NCBI GenBank assembly: GCA_035578905.1
Contig: JAQJVL010000277.1
Coordinates: forward strand, 1,133,870-1,197,869
Length of the DNA stretch: 64,000 nucleotides
Direction of reading: 5' to 3'
Origin: Stictocephala bisonia
Lineage: Eukaryota; Arthropoda; Insecta; Hemiptera; Membracidae
A program made the translations under genes and the position numbers. The stretch's first letter is position 1. Each line of letters starts with the position of its first letter. Shown here piece by piece: positions 13,417-23,372 of this stretch. The notes under the pieces are model-generated. The model was not told the origin of the DNA. It searched no databases and saw only the letters and a program-made list of their open reading frames with translations.

Positions 13417-13769
13417 GAAATGGCTTCCACTATTGCTGGGTAGGTGGCTGTGGTGGGGGTTGTACATCCATAGAGCAACACAGGTATATATGCAGTATTT
13501 CAGTTAGTATATATAAGAAGTTTGCTGATGGGGAAGGGGTTGAAGGGAAGTGGTATATCTTGAGTTCAGATTAGGTGGGTCACAGGATTTTGTTATCCAT
13601 TGGTGTGCTAATTCCATCCTTCGGAGTTGGGAACTATTGGCATGAGAAGGAAGGGATCTGATTACTTTAGTGGTGTAACACTGATCAAAATTTTGACTAT
13701 GGAGAAGAGTATGGGCAGAGACAGGTTTTTTAGGACTTTGCATTATAACAGATTTTGGATTTTGGACAA

Positions 13770-14354
13770 TCTATATTTATAAAAGAGGATGTTTGTATAT
13801 ATATTTGAAGTTTATGCGCTGCCAAACCATCCAACCCATCGCCATGAAACTTTAGGATGTTGTCCTGTATACTCCCGAGATGGTTTCTGTAAAGTTTGAT
13901 GCAGATCTGTCCACAGGGTCCCGCCCCACAGGCTCCCAAAGATCTCATGTTATTCAAATGGAGAATCTGAATTGTTTACAAAAAAACATATGACTGTGTG
14001 GTTTAATATAGTTTCACATGCCCTAAGCAGATTGAAGTTATCACAACAACAGTACTGTATATGTTTTGATTTATTGTAGTTCTACATTTCACCTTGAGAG
14101 TGTAGCACACACTACTTTTACTTGATCGGGTGATCTGTATTTGGTGTTAACCTTTTTTCCTCGGTAATTAAAACATGTGGTGAAACGTGAAAATAAAAAA
14201 TAAATAATTATTTGTTTTGCAGTTTACTTTTTATGACATGCCTCCTAAAAAATCTAATATTGGTAGAAGAAGCAAAAATGCTCGAATTCTTTCACCTATT
14301 AGGTTCTAAATCAAACTCAATATTATGACCGGCGAAGCGGGCGGGTACAGCTAG
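13770..14354 (+). mobile_element. Non-autonomous Helitron
   Basis: The 585-bp element begins 5'-TCTATATTTATAAAAGAGGA and ends CGGGCGGGTACAGCTAG-3', inserted between A (13769) and T (14355). A 5' TC end, a 3' CTAG end, a GC-rich subterminal stem region (GGCGAAGCGGGCGGG) just before the terminus, insertion at A-T and no target duplication are the hallmarks of Helitrons. It holds no Rep/helicase ORF, so it depends on a partner. Confidence 0.85.
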
Positions 14355-15289
14355 TATATTATAAAAGATTATGAAATATGTGAAATGATTTGTATATCAG
14401 TCTTAATTCATTTTCACAACAATTCAGCTCGCATTTTAAACGCTGAGCTTAATGTGGGTTAAAATCTTTATGTTATTTCCTTTTTACAAAAAATACAGTA
14501 CAAACTACAAAAGTTATATTATATAAAATACAATTGGGCTTTTGGTTAACTAAGAAGAAGGTAAAGGTATGTCTTCAGAAAATGCCCTTTAGAACTCAGC
14601 TGGTTTCCTTATTTTATATTTACTAAATTAACTGAGAATAAATATTTGAAAATGAAATGGAATGCGATATGTGGTAATAAGTGATAGAAATGTTGGCCAG
14701 CACAACGAGAAGTAAAACATGACCATTGCCCATAAGCAGTGGAAGGTGGTTTTGGTTTGGTTATAAAGAGATTCAGTTCTGTAATCAGTATGTTTTTAGG
14801 GTCTAAATATGTAGAGGAGTCTAAATAAGTTACGAGGAGAGTAAGTTGGAGCAAATAGTTCATAGCATGGCCACTTGGTTCGCACAAATAAGCCGTTAGG
14901 AGGCTAAAACATGCATTTCCATTTCAACTGTACGGTTTGTGTTTATTATTGGAATGAGGTATAGAGAGTGTTATATGTTTACTGAAAGTCTAATCAGTGG
15001 ACTATAAGTTGCTTTTTTGAGTTTTTTAAAATTTAAAATAGTCAATAATGGCATTTCAAGTTTTGCTTACTTCACTGGCCAATTACTAAAAAAATCACAT
15101 CATTTTCCAAAAAAAGTAGGTTATGGTCCACTACAACAGCTCTTCCCCTATCCAATGACACTTCAAATGTAGCGATATGATCAATAATAAGGACCGAATC
15201 ATTGAAATAGAAACCCATGTTTTGGGGTGTTTTTCGTGGAGGGAAACAGCCACCTCAAGAGAAATTAGAAAATAAAAAATATACAATAC

Positions 15290-15491
15290 CTGAAAAGATA
15301 GAGTGATGCACATTGTCTGGATGCAGAATACTGAGGAAGTTATACAGAATGTGGTTTAAACTGGGCATTGCTCTATGTAGTAGGCCTTCGTCAAATATCA
15401 GCCTTGGTAGCACATAGAGGCTCTCTTCACAGTGAGTCCAAAGCGGGGATTTGGCCTCCCTCCGCTCAAACAGCTCAGGGTGATTACATAC
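15290..15491 (-). CDS. INO80: INO80 exon H: insertion region
   Basis: The 202-bp exon lies between ACTTCAG and GTATTG. It starts VCNHPELFERREAKSP, the conserved post-helicase junction, and runs into the long INO80 insertion (LPRLIFDEGLL, SLNHILYNFLSILHPDN). It ends TCA G, which completes as Asp with exon I. The following intron is 12 kb. Confidence 0.92.
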
Positions 15492-15982
15492 CTGAAGTCA
15501 AAGTCTTAGTAATTCTGTGAAACATATTTTATCCTCTCCAACATTATTCTGCAGCAATAATTTTCTCGCAGCTGATATCAACTTTTTAATCCCATCTACA
15601 TATTCAATGGTCATTAAGCTTATTGATAAGCGCACCCACTTTGAGGCAGATGTGGGGTTGGTTAATGAGGGGGTTACAAATTAGATTGGAGTTCATAGTG
15701 GGTATTTCTATGAAAATGAATTAACATTGTTGAATTTGTAATTGAATGTTCATATGTTGAATTTATTTGTAAGAAGAAGATTGTTGGTTAAGTTAATTTT
15801 TAATTTTAAAATATTATTTACGTGGTTGTCTTTACTTTCATTGGCATTTCTATTGTTGTTATGGGGTAACTGTCCAAACCCATCAAGCTAAATTTACTTC
15901 CACCACCCAGGATTTTATCCCTTGACCCTTTGCATTAAATATTGTAGACAATTCCTGGAGGTTAACACTCTTGTATATTAAT

Positions 15983-16006
15983 AGGTGGGTGGGAGGGTCA
16001 CTACCA

Positions 16007-16043
<37 letters not shown>

Positions 16044-16345
16044 CTATGTAATAAAACTCAAACTGAGTACCTTTTTAATATTTTTATTTAAATTATTTCC
16101 CACAACATGTGAAATAATTTAAATAAAAATATTAAAAAGGGTACTCAGTTTAAATTTTATTACATCCTAAAAATATGTAAGTAGCCCTAATTTTTAACTT
16201 TATATTACTTTATATATATATATGAGTGGGTGGGAGGTTTATTGCCACTTTATATGTATGGGTGGACGGGTGAGTAGATAGATGCCTAGCAACCTATCCA
16301 ATAGTATGCCTAGATAGATGGATAGGTTATTACCACAGTATGCAC
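15983..16345. repeat. Minisatellite-family region interrupted by a fold-back
   Basis: Units such as ggtgggtgggagggtcacta followed by ccagtgtatatat (from 15983) and gagtgggtgggaggtttatt followed by gccactttatatgtatgggt (from 16224) share the GTGGG...CCACTGTAT pattern of the arrays at 9363 and 60355. The (TA)n tract and the fold-back at 16046-16165 sit between them. Confidence 0.55.
16046..16165. repeat. Near-perfect fold-back, arms about 54 bp
   Basis: The left arm at 16046-16099 (atgtaataaaactcaaactg through atttaaattatttc) is mirrored by the right arm at 16111-16165 with a few mismatches, around an 11-base loop (ccacaacatgt). It abuts a (TA)n tract, so it may be a tiny palindromic MITE inserted at TA. 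Confidence 0.8.
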
Positions 16346-16918
16346 AGTTGGAAAAATGTACCCACCCACCCATATAAATACAATGCTATTCATCCAACCA
16401 ACCACCAATTTAAAGTGGAAAAGAAGACTTAACAATTGTAACTTCACTACTATTAGTCTTTTTTTCATTTCCTCAATTATAAAACTAAATAAAGAAGCTT
16501 AACTTAGTGGTGTATTCTTAAAAATAGTTTGGTGTTTTATTTCCAAAAGCTTTATATAGTACAACTTTAAGAGCAAGCTATATATGAAAATACAAAAATT
16601 TAAAAAAAACAAACATTTGAATGAGACTTAATAGGAGAAGGCCAACTAGATTAAATTGTCAATAAAACGATCAGTGTAAATACCAATCATACTTAACAAG
16701 ATAATATCCAGTTTATAATATCACAGACCTAATTGCATCCACCAATCATAAAAAATAGAAACATTTTCTTAGGTAAAATCCAACCATCTTTCTTTGAACA
16801 TGTATCAATGTGTCTCTTTATATAGAGTCCACCAACCAACCAGACTCGATAATGGGTAGAAAGAGTGTGATTTAACTAACTTACTTTTTGTAATCTATTT
16901 ACAAAATACTGCACAAAC

Positions 16919-17028
16919 CTTTCGGAACTGCATCACAAGGTTCATTAGACTGGATGTGATACTCTGAGACGACTGATATGGTCCGGAAGAATGTAGAAGG
17001 TCCTCTATTCTAATTTTTTTCTTCAGAG
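16919..17028 (-). CDS. INO80: INO80 exon G: start of the INO80 insertion region
   Basis: The 110-bp exon lies between TGTTGCAG and GTTTGT. It encodes LKKKIRIEDLLHSS, QSITSSLMNL and VMQFRK. The IEDLL and SLMNLVMQFRKVCNHPE pattern across exons G and H is typical of INO80 just before its large lobe-2 insertion. It joins exon F as G|CT (Ala) and exon H at a codon boundary. Confidence 0.95.
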
Positions 17029-18935
17029 CTGCAACAAAAATATGTGTTTTTAAATATTAATTTATAAATTCTGCACCATCTGGATATGTAAATAAAAAGA
17101 TTGTTGAAATCGAAGGATTACTATGAATAAAGATGTAAGCTTATATATCACTTAGTTTTTACTGGACATGTGAGCTTTGTTTTGTATTTGAATTGCCTGG
17201 AGAATCTTGCTTGTTAAAAATGTATGTATGGTAAATCGGACATCTTATTTTAGTCATTCTTTATGCAGGAGTGCTTTCAGCTCACTGGTCACTCAAGGAC
17301 ATAAATTGAGCTACAATTCTAGATATTCCATTCTAGATATTCCAGGTTTCATGAAACAATGGAAGATGGTAATTTTGTTTGTATTTATTGAACTTTAATA
17401 TAAAACTGGAAACCACACTAGATACACATTACCTTTTTATCTAAAATGAGAGGTATGGGTTGGCTTGAATTTGAAGGATAAGGTTCTCTTCCGTTTTATA
17501 AATAGATGTACTTATTTGTAATGATTTAAATTAAAATCATTGGGAGGTATAGGAATCAGCAAACTTACCTTAGAAGACAAGTCCACTAACACCACAGTAG
17601 CAGTAGTAAATAAACAAGTGATATCACACTAAGGAGACTACAGTCTCTCTCTACTCACCTGAAGAAAGTGCCAGTGGCACAGAACATTTGAGCAACATGT
17701 GTTATTACTGTGTTTGTTTACTACTACTATGCTGTTAGTGAACTTGTCTTCTTAGGTAAGTTTGCTGATGTCATATATCTCCAAAGATACTAATTCCTAG
17801 CCTAGTACCCTTTAACCTGAAATTTAAATCATTCAACATATGTCTGCTAGCAATACACACATTGGAATTTCTCATACTAGAAAAAACCTTTAATACATAA
17901 AGTATATACTTATGGATCACTATAACAATATATAGTTTTCACAATGATAGGAAGTTAGGTTTTATTTAGGACATGAAAGCAGACTTACCTCTTTAACATT
18001 TCTTAGACATGTCCTTACACATATAGACACAATAATAAAAAAATAAAATAAAAAATAACGCTTTTGGATAAATTTTAAGGTCACTGACCTTATCTCCAGT
18101 TGATCACAGAAGAATCAGTATAGAATATGAGTCTTCAATTTACTCCTTAGTATTTTATTATTTTTATTTCACTTTTTGTGTATGTGTTATTTTCAAAAGA
18201 CTTGCCAAAAGAATTATTAAAAAGGTAAACCTGTTTTCCTAACCCTATCAAAACTTAAATAATTAACAATAGACAGTTAAGAAAATTGTAATTCTTGGAT
18301 ATGTTTGCACAATCACCATTCATAGAAGAAATACTATCTTATTATCTGTTTTACCATATTTATTTGATGAAAATGTATTGAAGCTGCAAAAAAACTATCT
18401 CATGAGCTTTTCTGCAACATCAGATGGCTTTTACCTTAAACTAAATGTAGGTCTCTAACAAGCACGAAACTAACAGCTGATACATGTACATACACTAACT
18501 TTACATAAAAAAAGGAAGAAAGAAAACGTCAGATAATTTAAATTTTGGAGTAACTTTTTTTAATAGTTACTTAAAAAGACGACAATGGTTATTATAAATA
18601 ATAAATATAATTACGTGTATCAGTCATGATAAGTGTCAGGTATATTCAACTTGCTTGATAAAGACAAAGACCTGATGTTGGATCGCTTGATCTGAAACCC
18701 GTCATCTAATTAGTTCTCACATGTTGGACAGATTGACTGATAACAAGTATGTAATAAGTGATCATCTGTCTGGGGCTAAAATGATTGATTTTAATAATAA
18801 TAAATACTTAAATCCTTTGTTTTAATAAATCTGCTGTTACATAGACATTCATAATTTTACTGTTACATCATTTTTAAGTATTCAACTTTCATGACAAAAA
18901 CCATTACACCTAGCAAAGCAATATTTCATACACAC
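17029..18935. other. INO80 intron F-G: contents
   Basis: No gene. It holds the fold-back repeat at 17554-17823. The rest (17029-17553 and 17824-18935) is AT-rich sequence in which I see nothing. Confidence 0.7.
17554..17823 (+). repeat. Dispersed repeat / MITE copy B with inverted arms
   Basis: The left arm at 17554-17622 (AATCAGCAAACTTACCTTAG and onward) is the inverse of 17701-17770 (ending GGTAAGTTTGCTGATG). Arms of about 70 bp enclose about 80 bp. The right half plus its tail to aattcctagcctagtaccc is homologous to copy A at 13231-13416 in the opposite orientation. A third, shorter relative of the tail (ttctggcctggtgcctgat) lies near 54434. Confidence 0.7.
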
Positions 18936-19076
18936 CTGAGTAGAGGATTTTCTGGCGAGTAGTCAGTGGACAGTAGACCATTACTTCTATTTTGTCTGAC
19001 AGCTCATTCTCCACGTCTTTTTTTATCCTCCTCAACATAAACGGTTTCAGAATCAAATGAAGTCGAGACAAGTGTC
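18936..19076 (-). CDS. INO80: INO80 exon F: end of RecA lobe 1
   Basis: The 141-bp exon is preceded by TTATCAG and followed by GTGTGT. It encodes [37 protein letters not shown] and [23 protein letters not shown] is the conserved helix pair at the end of the first Snf2 lobe. Phase is 2 in and 1 out. It was too short for open-reading-frame detection. Confidence 0.95.
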
Positions 19077-20548
19077 CTGATAAAAAAAATAATTTACAAA
19101 ACCGATAGAAAGCAAAATAAGTACAAATCAGTAAAACTAAAATTCAAAATTGTTCTTTTAACTTATCGTCCAATTAAGAATTAAAATCAATTATGTTAGC
19201 CACTTTGAACCATGTATTGCTTTTGTATTATTTATATTGCTATGAATTATTTTGTATTTTAGCACAAAATGAAGGTAACAAAATGTTTGGTTTCTAAACA
19301 TTCCATTTTCAAAAATTGTTGCTGCCTGGTGATTTTTGTGTCGGCACTGGTGGCACAGTACTGTAACTCAGCTATTTGTTATGGAGATTGTATTTGTTAT
19401 GGACAAAGTGTTATGGAGATTGTAGGCGATAGGCTCTATATTCGATCCTCTTAATACGGACACTGCAACCGCTGAGTGGTTGCTATCAACATGGACTCTA
19501 CTAGAGAAGTCTGGGGTATCCATGTTGGGTGATAATCAGTGTCTGGATGTTGTGTAGGAGGGAGAACTGAGTATCAGGTTTGTCAATTAGCTGAAAATCA
19601 GACCAATACAAGGTTCAGATTTTACATAAAGCTGTGGGTCCCTTAGTTGCCCTGGCTGTTTAGCTATTAATAAATGGCCCTTTCTGAGGAACAGTCGAAC
19701 TCAGTAAGTAAAAAGACTACACAAGTCTTCCACACTCATGTAATCATTTATATTCACCTTAACATACACACAATCTTGTGTCGGCATCTCATATGTAAGA
19801 ATATAAGAAATAATAATCGGATACAGTCATTAGAAGCAGAAACAAATCATTGAGTATTTTAAAGTGAATAGCCTGATAAGTCTGGTTACTTACTGAGATG
19901 AACTTATCCAGAGACGATAGGAACTTATTGTAGTGTTAGAGACGATGGAAGTGTGAGAACTTAAATATGAACTACACAATGTATGCTTGAATTTGCTGTG
20001 TTGGGAAGCTTGACAAAGTTCTCTTCCAATGGGAACTTGGTCCGCACATGCATGTGATAAGTTCCCCTTAACCATCACTGAGGTGATGTGGAGGGCACTT
20101 CAACCCTCTGTAATGTAACCTCAGTTTTACCTCAACCTCAAAGTTTTACTGTAAATAATTCGGAGGATAAGGAATTATTGTTCGTCTAGCATGGGTTGAG
20201 GAATCACTATTACCACTCAACTCATCTTACCCATAGTCAGTGATTTAAAAGTCCCAGGAACTTAAACTCACAGAAATATTCCCAAACTCCATAAACTCTG
20301 GGAATTTATAACTTTATGGCAAGATAGCACCATAAACTATTGATTAATAGTTAATATGCAATAAAAAGATGCTAAAATTAAACTCAATTACTGTTTGAAG
20401 TTCATAGGAAAAATTTTAATTGAAGAAAACTTCCTGGGAATTTATGATTTAAGAAGACAATAGTTTAAAAACTTTTGAATAATAATTCAGCAATTTTATG
20501 ATGAAATAAAACTCAAACACTGTTATAAGAACAAATTACATTCTGTAA

Positions 20549-21063
20549 TCACTAATTCTACAACTTCCCATGTAGGTAGAGAGCTGAAATGTTGTACACT
20601 GTTTCTTTAGGTCTTAAATGGACAACTTAAGTATTTTCATCTTGATAAAGTACTCCTAAGGGATAGAAACCGCCCCTAAAAGATTGTCCATAAGGACAAC
20701 ATTGGGTTGATTTTAGTAAATTAATAACAGCTGTTTTGTAAATAAATAAACATTTTTATTTGATTGTTTGACATTATACTATTGATGTATTCTTAATACT
20801 ATACTATGAGTTTAATCTTCAGAGTGAGATACTGTAAATAAATTAATATTGTGATTTTACTTTATACAGTTAATTGACTATTATTTGTTGTCAAAAGTCA
20901 CATGCCGAGGTGTATTGAGCACAGTGAGCGTCGTTGTTGGCACGTGAAGCGTGCAGGGTTGTCCCTTCTATAAAAGGCAAAGCCCTGGATGACTCACTCA
21001 TCACTAATTCTCCAACTTCCCATTTAGGTAGAGAGCTGACATTTTGTACACTGTTTCTTTAGG
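20549..21063 (+). repeat. Direct repeat pair, possible Helitron-related ends
   Basis: The 63-bp motif tcactaattctacaacttcc followed by catgtaggtagagagctg and gtacactgtttctttagg occurs at 20549-20611 and, with few changes, at 21001-21063. Just before the second copy, 20967 reads TCTATAAAAGGCAAAGC, which resembles a Helitron 5' end, and 20939-20957 contains the inverted pair gcacg/cgtgc around tgaag, like a Helitron 3' stem, but no CTRR end follows. Assignment is tentative. Confidence 0.45.
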
Positions 21064-21469
21064 ACAACTAAGCAGTTTTCAAGCCGATATCTCAATAGAG
21101 CTCTGTCCCACAGGCCTTCAAAGTTAATACATTATGCTTATGGTAAAAAATTAATTGAAATAATTAAATACAAAAATGAAACAGTTACCGGTAACAAAAA
21201 AGAATATTTACAATAAAAGTAGGTAGTCTTATGAAATCATCTGATTTATTTTGAAAGAAGAAACAGCTGTTTTCAATGGTTTATTTATGTTTTTAGTTAT
21301 TTAACAAAATATTAGGAGTGACCATTCAATATTCACTACGTGTTTATATTTATATTTATTTTAAGTTGTGTTTTTCTTTGCCTGCTTATATTTATCAATA
21401 TTTATCCATTTAGTTTTGTATTAGTTATTTATTTATCAATTTATTTAGTTTTATATAATTTATTTTGAA

Positions 21470-21655
21470 ATGGATATAATATTGAGTGATCATGGACAAT
21501 CAGGAACTGCCTTTCATGTAGTTCTCATGCCTCCTGACGGTTTATGCCTGTTTCACACAAGTGGATTGTTTTGTTCATGGATGTAATTCGAAAGATAGTA
21601 GTTTTTATGTGAGAAGAAGAGTTTGGTTGATTACGTTTTAGATAACTGGGAAAGA
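21470..21655 (+). pseudogene. OTU-protease-like fragment, decayed
   Basis: A reading frame from ATG 21470 gives PPDGLCLFHTSGLFCSW (about 21530-21580). It matches the catalytic motif of OTU-type cysteine proteases, Asp-Gly-x-Cys-Leu-Phe-His. After two stops, DYVLDNWERLS follows (about 21630-21662), also a common OTU pattern. It lies directly upstream of, and on the same strand as, the hAT relic. Whether both were one element is unknown. Evidence is a short motif only. Confidence 0.35.
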
Positions 21656-21659
21656 CTTA

Positions 21660-22815
21660 GTGTGGACCCACGATGTCACTTGTGACAACTTTACATCTTC
21701 TGATCACTATCATCGGAAGCTAGAAGAAATATCACAGATATCCCAGAAAATATCTTCTTCAGCAGTAAGCTTCTTGGCTACAGTTGGAAAAAGTGAATTT
21801 ATTGTAAGCCTGTTTCTGTGTGAAAAACTCTTCAGCCTTACTTTGCCCCTGTCTTTTTCACTCAGGAAAAAAATCTAGATATGGTGTTTGCTATTAACTA
21901 TGCAAAAACATTATTGGAGTCTTTGAAATCTAGAGAAACGATGTAATGAATGCTATTAGAGACATGTTTACATCAGCTGAAACACTAAGCCAGGAAATAT
22001 TTGATTGCCAATTGGTAATTCCTAGGCTGATTTCACACCAGACACATCGGGCAAATCCGGAGATTAATTCAGTTGAAGATTATTGCGAGTAACAATTTAC
22101 ATACCATGTGTTGACTCACTTATTATTTAAAATTTAACAGAAAGGTTATTAGCAAATGAAGACATTTTATCTAGTTTTCAAATCCTCCTTCTGGGATTTA
22201 AAAGTCATGAAAAAGTAAATCTGTAGGAAAATCTAACTGAATATTTTGAGGGGAATCTGTCTTTAGCTACTGTAAAAGTTGAGTATATAGTGTGGTGTAC
22301 GAGTACAAAAGGAGAACTGAAAAAAGAGACTTAAGTTTTGGAATTCCTTTAACTATGTGACACAACGTACTACTGGACAATACATTAGGAGTGGCCATAG
22401 CTAAGGGGTTAAGGCGTTGGCTTGCCACCCAATCGGTCCGGGTTCGATGCCCGATATGACCACTAACAGTTTTTGACCTGCCGCTCCTGTGGTTCGGAAG
22501 TCACGTAAAGCCGTTGGTACCCAGGTTGTGTTCTTAGCCCTAACTTCGCCTGGTAAAATAAGACGAACTTTAACATTTTAGCCTCCTGAAGGTATTAGCT
22601 TCTATGCCAGTGACCACTTGCAGTGTGGAATGGACTTTTTCAACAATGACAAGGGTGAAAAGTGTTCACAGAAATTTAATGAGAGATAAAATGTTGATAG
22701 CACTGGCTATGGTAGCCACCCATCGAGACATAAATATAAAAACTGATGATGTAATTGACAAAATGGCAGGTGAGAATAAAGGAGGCTGTTGCTGTAATTT
22801 CATAGAATTTAAAAT
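21660..22815 (+). pseudogene. hAT-superfamily transposase relic (ZMYM/repressor-like type)
   Basis: The C-terminal dimerisation block is clear at 22604-22770: MPVTTCSVEWTFSTM, RVKSVHRNLMRDKMLIALAM and ATHRDINI. It matches the hAT pattern PV(S/T)T-x-SVERxFSTL...LMxxERLxxLALxxIHRDI, with Trp in place of the usual Arg. Upstream, pieces in several frames fit the same family: FLATVGKSEFIVSLFLCEKL (about 21772-21830) and NLDMVFAINYAKTLLESLKS (about 21871-21935). Multiple stops and shifts, plus the SINE at 22388-22575, show it is long dead. The catalytic residues are not recoverable by eye. Confidence 0.75.
22388..22575 (+). mobile_element. tRNA-derived SINE
   Basis: The head reads like a tRNA gene: an A-box-like TAGCTAAGGGGTTAAGGCG at 22398 and a B-box GGTTCGATGCC at 22441-22451, spaced as in an RNA polymerase III promoter. 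It is followed by an unrelated body containing gttcggaagtcacgtaaagc and a short A-rich tail (taaaataagacg). It interrupts the hAT relic, so it is younger. It is not a working tRNA because the acceptor stem does not pair well and no anticodon arm is convincing. Confidence 0.75.
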
Positions 22816-23372
22816 GTAGGTATACATTTCATAGAACTAATGTATACCACAATACAGTAAATGAAGCAGGATTTGTAATAAACTGTCTGGAAATTGTAAG
22901 TTAAATTTGAAAATAATTAAACTTGTATATGTGTTGTTAAATTATATGTATTCTAAAAGTAAAAGTCTTTATTTCTTCGAGTCATCATTATTTTTTATTA
23001 TTAAATAGGGCCTAAACAATATTTATTCATGGAATAGGCTACATTTAAGTTTACTTGTGGGTCAGAATCAACCCCCCCCCCCCCCCAACTGAATCCTGGC
23101 TACGTGCCTGTGTGAAAGGAGCTTTCACTGGGAACTAAGAAGTAAGATGGAAGATAAAAATCAATTCGGTAAAACAAGTCTAACAACGGAGGAGAGCATA
23201 CTTTGTATAGATATGAAAATGAACCCATTTTACTTGATGCCATTACAGTTTGTACTGCTCAGTACACGAGTACACCACCACTGTAATATAAATGTTCACT
23301 ATATTTGTAATCAACAAGTTTATGAGGCAAGAAAAAAAAAAGAAAATTAAGGAACATTTTTCAATAACTATA

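Larger units (their letters stand above)
3287..15289. other. INO80 intron H-I (12 kb): contents
   Basis: From left to right it holds plain sequence at 3287-3995, a duplicated block with an assembly gap at 3996-5499, the non-LTR element at 5598-8168, then about 5 kb (8181-13230) with no gene on either strand apart from a degenerate minisatellite near 9363. After that come a dispersed repeat copy at 13231-13416, a Helitron at 13770-14354 and plain AT-rich sequence to exon H. A 12-bp inverted pair (TTTGCGCAGTCC near 9726 and its complement near 10024) may bound a small decayed element; no target duplication was seen. Confidence 0.7.
15492..16918. other. INO80 intron G-H: contents
   Basis: No gene. 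It contains a (TA)n microsatellite at about 16010-16040, a 120-bp fold-back at 16046-16165 and scattered pieces of the gtgggtgggagggtcactacc minisatellite core between 15983 and 16345. The remainder is plain AT-rich sequence. Confidence 0.7.

Noticed and set aside
19269..19454. Small Cys-rich secreted-like ORF (61 codons)
   Set aside because: It has a hydrophobic stretch but no cleavage pattern; a direct repeat of gttatggagattgta generates part of it, so chance is likely.
22388..22465. Functional tRNA gene
   Set aside because: A and B boxes are present but the acceptor stem and anticodon arm do not fold convincingly, and a SINE body follows.
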